A stretch of 64,000 bases of DNA, taken from assembly GCF_044457565.1 (NCBI RefSeq), contig NZ_JBITGZ010000002.1, positions 124,001 through 188,000 of the forward strand, read 5' to 3'. The position numbers and the translations under genes are program-made. This DNA is from Kitasatospora sp044457565. Its GTDB lineage: Bacteria > Actinomycetota > Actinomycetes > Streptomycetales > Streptomycetaceae. The notes beneath the pieces are model-generated. The model searched no databases and was not told the origin of the DNA. It saw only the letters and a program-made list of their open reading frames with translations. Of this stretch, positions 62,389-64,000 are shown piece by piece; the stretch's first letter is position 1; each line of letters begins with the position of its first letter.

Positions 62389-62525
62389 CCGGGCCCCGGG
62401 GCCGCGCCCTGCGCGCCGCCCGCCCGCCGTGCACGCGTCGGTAGGAGTCAGTAGCGTTGATGACGGCACGGGCGGTCCGTCCGTGCGGGGGTTCCGTTGC
62501 CTTGACCTGCGTGGTGGAGGTCGCC

Positions 62526-63065
62526 ATGAAGCTCCAAGACGAACTGCCCGTCGACCACCGGCTCGCCACGGTGTACCGGATCGGCGCGGGGCTGGGCGGT
62601 GTGTTCCTGCTGGTCTTCGGGATTCTCGGGCTGGCGGGCCACTCCGGGTTCCTGTCCACCTCCGGGGACCACGTCGTCGGGCTGTCCACCAACGGCGCGC
62701 TGAGCGTGCTGTCGGTGGTGATGGGCGTGGTCCTGATGGGCGGGGCCGTGATCGGCGGCAACTTCGCCTCGAATCTCAACATGATCGTGGGCGTGCTGTT
62801 CGTGCTGTCCGGGTTCTACGGCCTGGCGGTGCTCGGCCGCCCGGACGCCAACATCCTCAACTTCCGGATGTCCAACATCCTGTTCGCCTTCATCTTCGGG
62901 TTCGTGGTGCTCACCTTCGGCATGTACGGCCGGGTGAGCAGTCATCTGCCACTGGACAACCCGTACTGGCAGAAGCGCCACCGTGAGCAGCCCGAGATGC
63001 CCTCCGGCCCGCCGGTCTTCGTCAAGGTGCTGAAGCCCGGGCCGCCCAACCCGATCGGGCACTGA
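62526..63065 (+). CDS. DUF4383 family membrane protein
   Basis: A 179-residue protein with about four helices, e.g. RIGAGLGGVFLLVFGILGLAG, LSVLSVVMGVVLMGGAVIGG, MIVGVLFVLSGFYGLAVLG and NILFAFIFGFVVLTFGMYG, then a cytosolic PYWQKRHREQ tail. DUF4383 has no known role. GGAGG lies five bases upstream of the ATG at 62526. Two hairpins follow (63076-63111 and 63127-63163). Confidence 0.87.
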   Translation: MKLQDELPVDHRLATVYRIGAGLGGVFLLVFGILGLAGHSGFLSTSGDHVVGLSTNGALSVLSVVMGVVLMGGAVIGGNFASNLNMIVGVLFVLSGFYGLAVLGRPDANILNFRMSNILFAFIFGFVVLTFGMYGRVSSHLPLDNPYWQKRHREQPEMPSGPPVFVKVLKPGPPNPIGH

Positions 63066-63126
63066 GCCCGTGGCCCGAGGCCGGCCCCGGGGAGCCTGGG
63101 GACCGGCCTCGACGAGGTGTCGGCCC

Positions 63127-63163
63127 GGCCGGCCGCCGCGCGGGACGAACGCGGCGGCCGGCC
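63127..63163 (+). terminator. Hairpin terminator upstream of the deaminase-like gene
   Basis: A 14-bp stem (63127-63140 with 63150-63163) and a 9-nt loop. A 9-bp hairpin at 63076-63111 precedes it; one or both end the DUF4383 transcript. Confidence 0.65.
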
Positions 63164-63267
63164 CGGCCGTGCACGTCCGGGGCGTCCCCGTCCGATGGGT
63201 GGGCGGCGTCCGTCCCGCTGCCGGACACGCCGACCTCCGGCGATCACTGCCGCCTATGCTCAGCGGC

Positions 63268-63621
63268 ATGAGTGACCTCACCGAGCTTGACGCCGAAGAC
63301 AAGAAGATCATCACCCTGGCCCGCTCCGCCCGCGCCCGCAACGGCGTGGCGGAGGGCGCGGCGGTGCGCGACGAGACCGGCCGCACCTACGTCGCCGGGA
63401 CGGTGGCGCTGGAGTCGCTGAAGCTCAGCGCGCTCCAGACGGCCGTGGCGATGGCCGTGGCCAGCGGGGCCCGCAGCCTGGAGGCGGCGGCCGTCGTCAC
63501 CGAGGCCGAGCGGCCCGCCGAGGCGGATCTCGCGGCCGTACGGGACCTGGGCGGCGCCGGGACGCCGGTGCTGCTGGCCGGTCCGGACGGGGCGCTGCGG
63601 GTGGCGGCCGAGGCGCGCTGA
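63268..63621 (+). CDS. Cytidine deaminase-like protein lacking catalytic motifs
   Basis: A 117-residue protein resembling the cytidine deaminase core: LTELDAEDKKIITLARSARARNGVAEGAAVRDETGRTYVAGTVALESLKLSALQTAVAMAVASGA. At the position expected for the zinc-binding [CH]AE motif it reads LQTAVAM, and the PCxxC motif is missing, so it is probably not an active deaminase. Streptomycete genomes carry it upstream of era. The ATG follows TATGCT (63254-63259) by seven bases, leaderless; an earlier in-frame ATG is within that box. Confidence 0.8.
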   Translation: MSDLTELDAEDKKIITLARSARARNGVAEGAAVRDETGRTYVAGTVALESLKLSALQTAVAMAVASGARSLEAAAVVTEAERPAEADLAAVRDLGGAGTPVLLAGPDGALRVAAEAR

Positions 63622-63750
63622 GGCCTTCGGTGCCGACCGCGGCCACGCTGGGCCGGGCCCGGGGCGATGGGGCGCCCATGCCCATCTGACTGGCGGATAA
63701 TCTCACTGGGAGAGCTCGGGAGAGCTCATGACCGGGGGGAGCCGGGACAC

Positions 63751-63912
63751 ATGGGGCCGTGGGCGTTCTTCGCAGGGCTGCTGCTGACCGTGATGGGCAT
63801 GGGCAAGTGGCAGGAGAGCGGATCGCCGTTCTGGCTGGCCGGCTCGATCGCCCTGTTCCTGGTCGTGATGATCAGTGGTCTGGCCTCGCTCGGCGGCGCC
63901 AAGAAGGGGTGA
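63751..63912 (+). CDS. Small two-helix membrane protein (53 aa)
   Basis: A 53-residue protein, MGPWAFFAGLLLTVMGMGKW..., with two hydrophobic segments and a LGGAKKG end. GGGGGAG lies 11 bases upstream of the ATG. Function unknown; it lies between the deaminase-like gene and era. Confidence 0.6.
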   Translation: MGPWAFFAGLLLTVMGMGKWQESGSPFWLAGSIALFLVVMISGLASLGGAKKG

Positions 63913-63962
63913 CCGGGCGACCATGTCCGTGGGCGCTCGGGTGATCAGGGAGAATGGTCCCC

Positions 63963-64000
63963 ATGAGCGTTACTTCCCCCTCCCAGGCCGAGACCTTCCG
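63963..64000 (+). CDS. era: Start of GTPase Era (truncated by window)
   Basis: The final 38 bases encode MSVTSPSQAETF and part of the next codon. That is too short for a domain. The assignment rests on position, because era follows corC and the deaminase-like gene in streptomycetes, and on similarity to their Era N-termini. GAGAAT ends seven bases before the ATG, suggesting a leaderless start. Confidence 0.5.
   Translation, partial: MSVTSPSQAETF

Overview
The window is high-GC actinobacterial chromosome, almost certainly a streptomycete (Streptomyces or Kitasatospora). The signs are third-codon G/C saturation, GTG and TTG starts, many genes starting 6-8 bases after a TANNNT box with no ribosome binding site, RNase E with a Lys/Ala-rich tail, and the order rne-rplU-rpmA-obg-proB-proA-nadD-rsfS, leuS-comEA-comEC-holA-rpsT-lepA, hrcA-dnaJ-rsmE and HIT-phoH-ybeY-corC-era. 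It is a draft scaffold: two 10-N gaps (16048-16057 and 39750-39759) are flanked by homopolymer-rich, probably unreliable sequence.

Layout. 1-15.7 kb: translation, ribosome assembly and proline synthesis (RNase E end, L21, L27, Obg, ProB, ProA), two related membrane proteins, an M48 peptidase, two tiny membrane proteins, NadD, a LytR-C envelope protein, RsfS and a histidine phosphatase. 15.7-18.9 kb: three identical tRNA-Ala(GGC) genes; between the second and third lie gap 1 and a divergent MmyB-type regulator/MFS exporter pair. 18.9-35.7 kb: a TPR regulator, leuS behind an apparent leader-peptide attenuator, DegV, the DNA-uptake pair ComEA/ComEC behind two DnaA boxes, an RraB-like protein, HolA, S20 and LepA. 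35.7-43.8 kb: an accessory block with an ECF41-type sigma factor and FAD oxidoreductase, MarR/EamA around a phased repeat array, gap 2, and a two-gene ABC exporter. 43.9-53.4 kb: acyl-CoA ligase, HemW, DUF3097, PspAB-HtpX, and hrcA-dnaJ under a CIRCE element with rsmE behind. 53.5-64 kb: Tricorn protease, RDD protein, HIT, RNase Z, PhoH, YbeY, CorC, small proteins and the first codons of era.

Most genes serve ribosome biogenesis, RNA processing and protein quality control (Obg, RsfS, RsmE, YbeY, LepA, Era, RNase E and Z; HrcA/DnaJ, HtpX, M48, Tricorn). The most interesting signals are small regulatory structures: the leuS leader peptide and terminator, the DnaA-box pair before comEA, the 15-bp phased array between marR and the EamA gene, non-canonical starts for the phosphatase and comEC, and the recurring leaderless promoters. 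I found no CRISPR array, insertion sequence, integrase or antibiotic cluster core gene.
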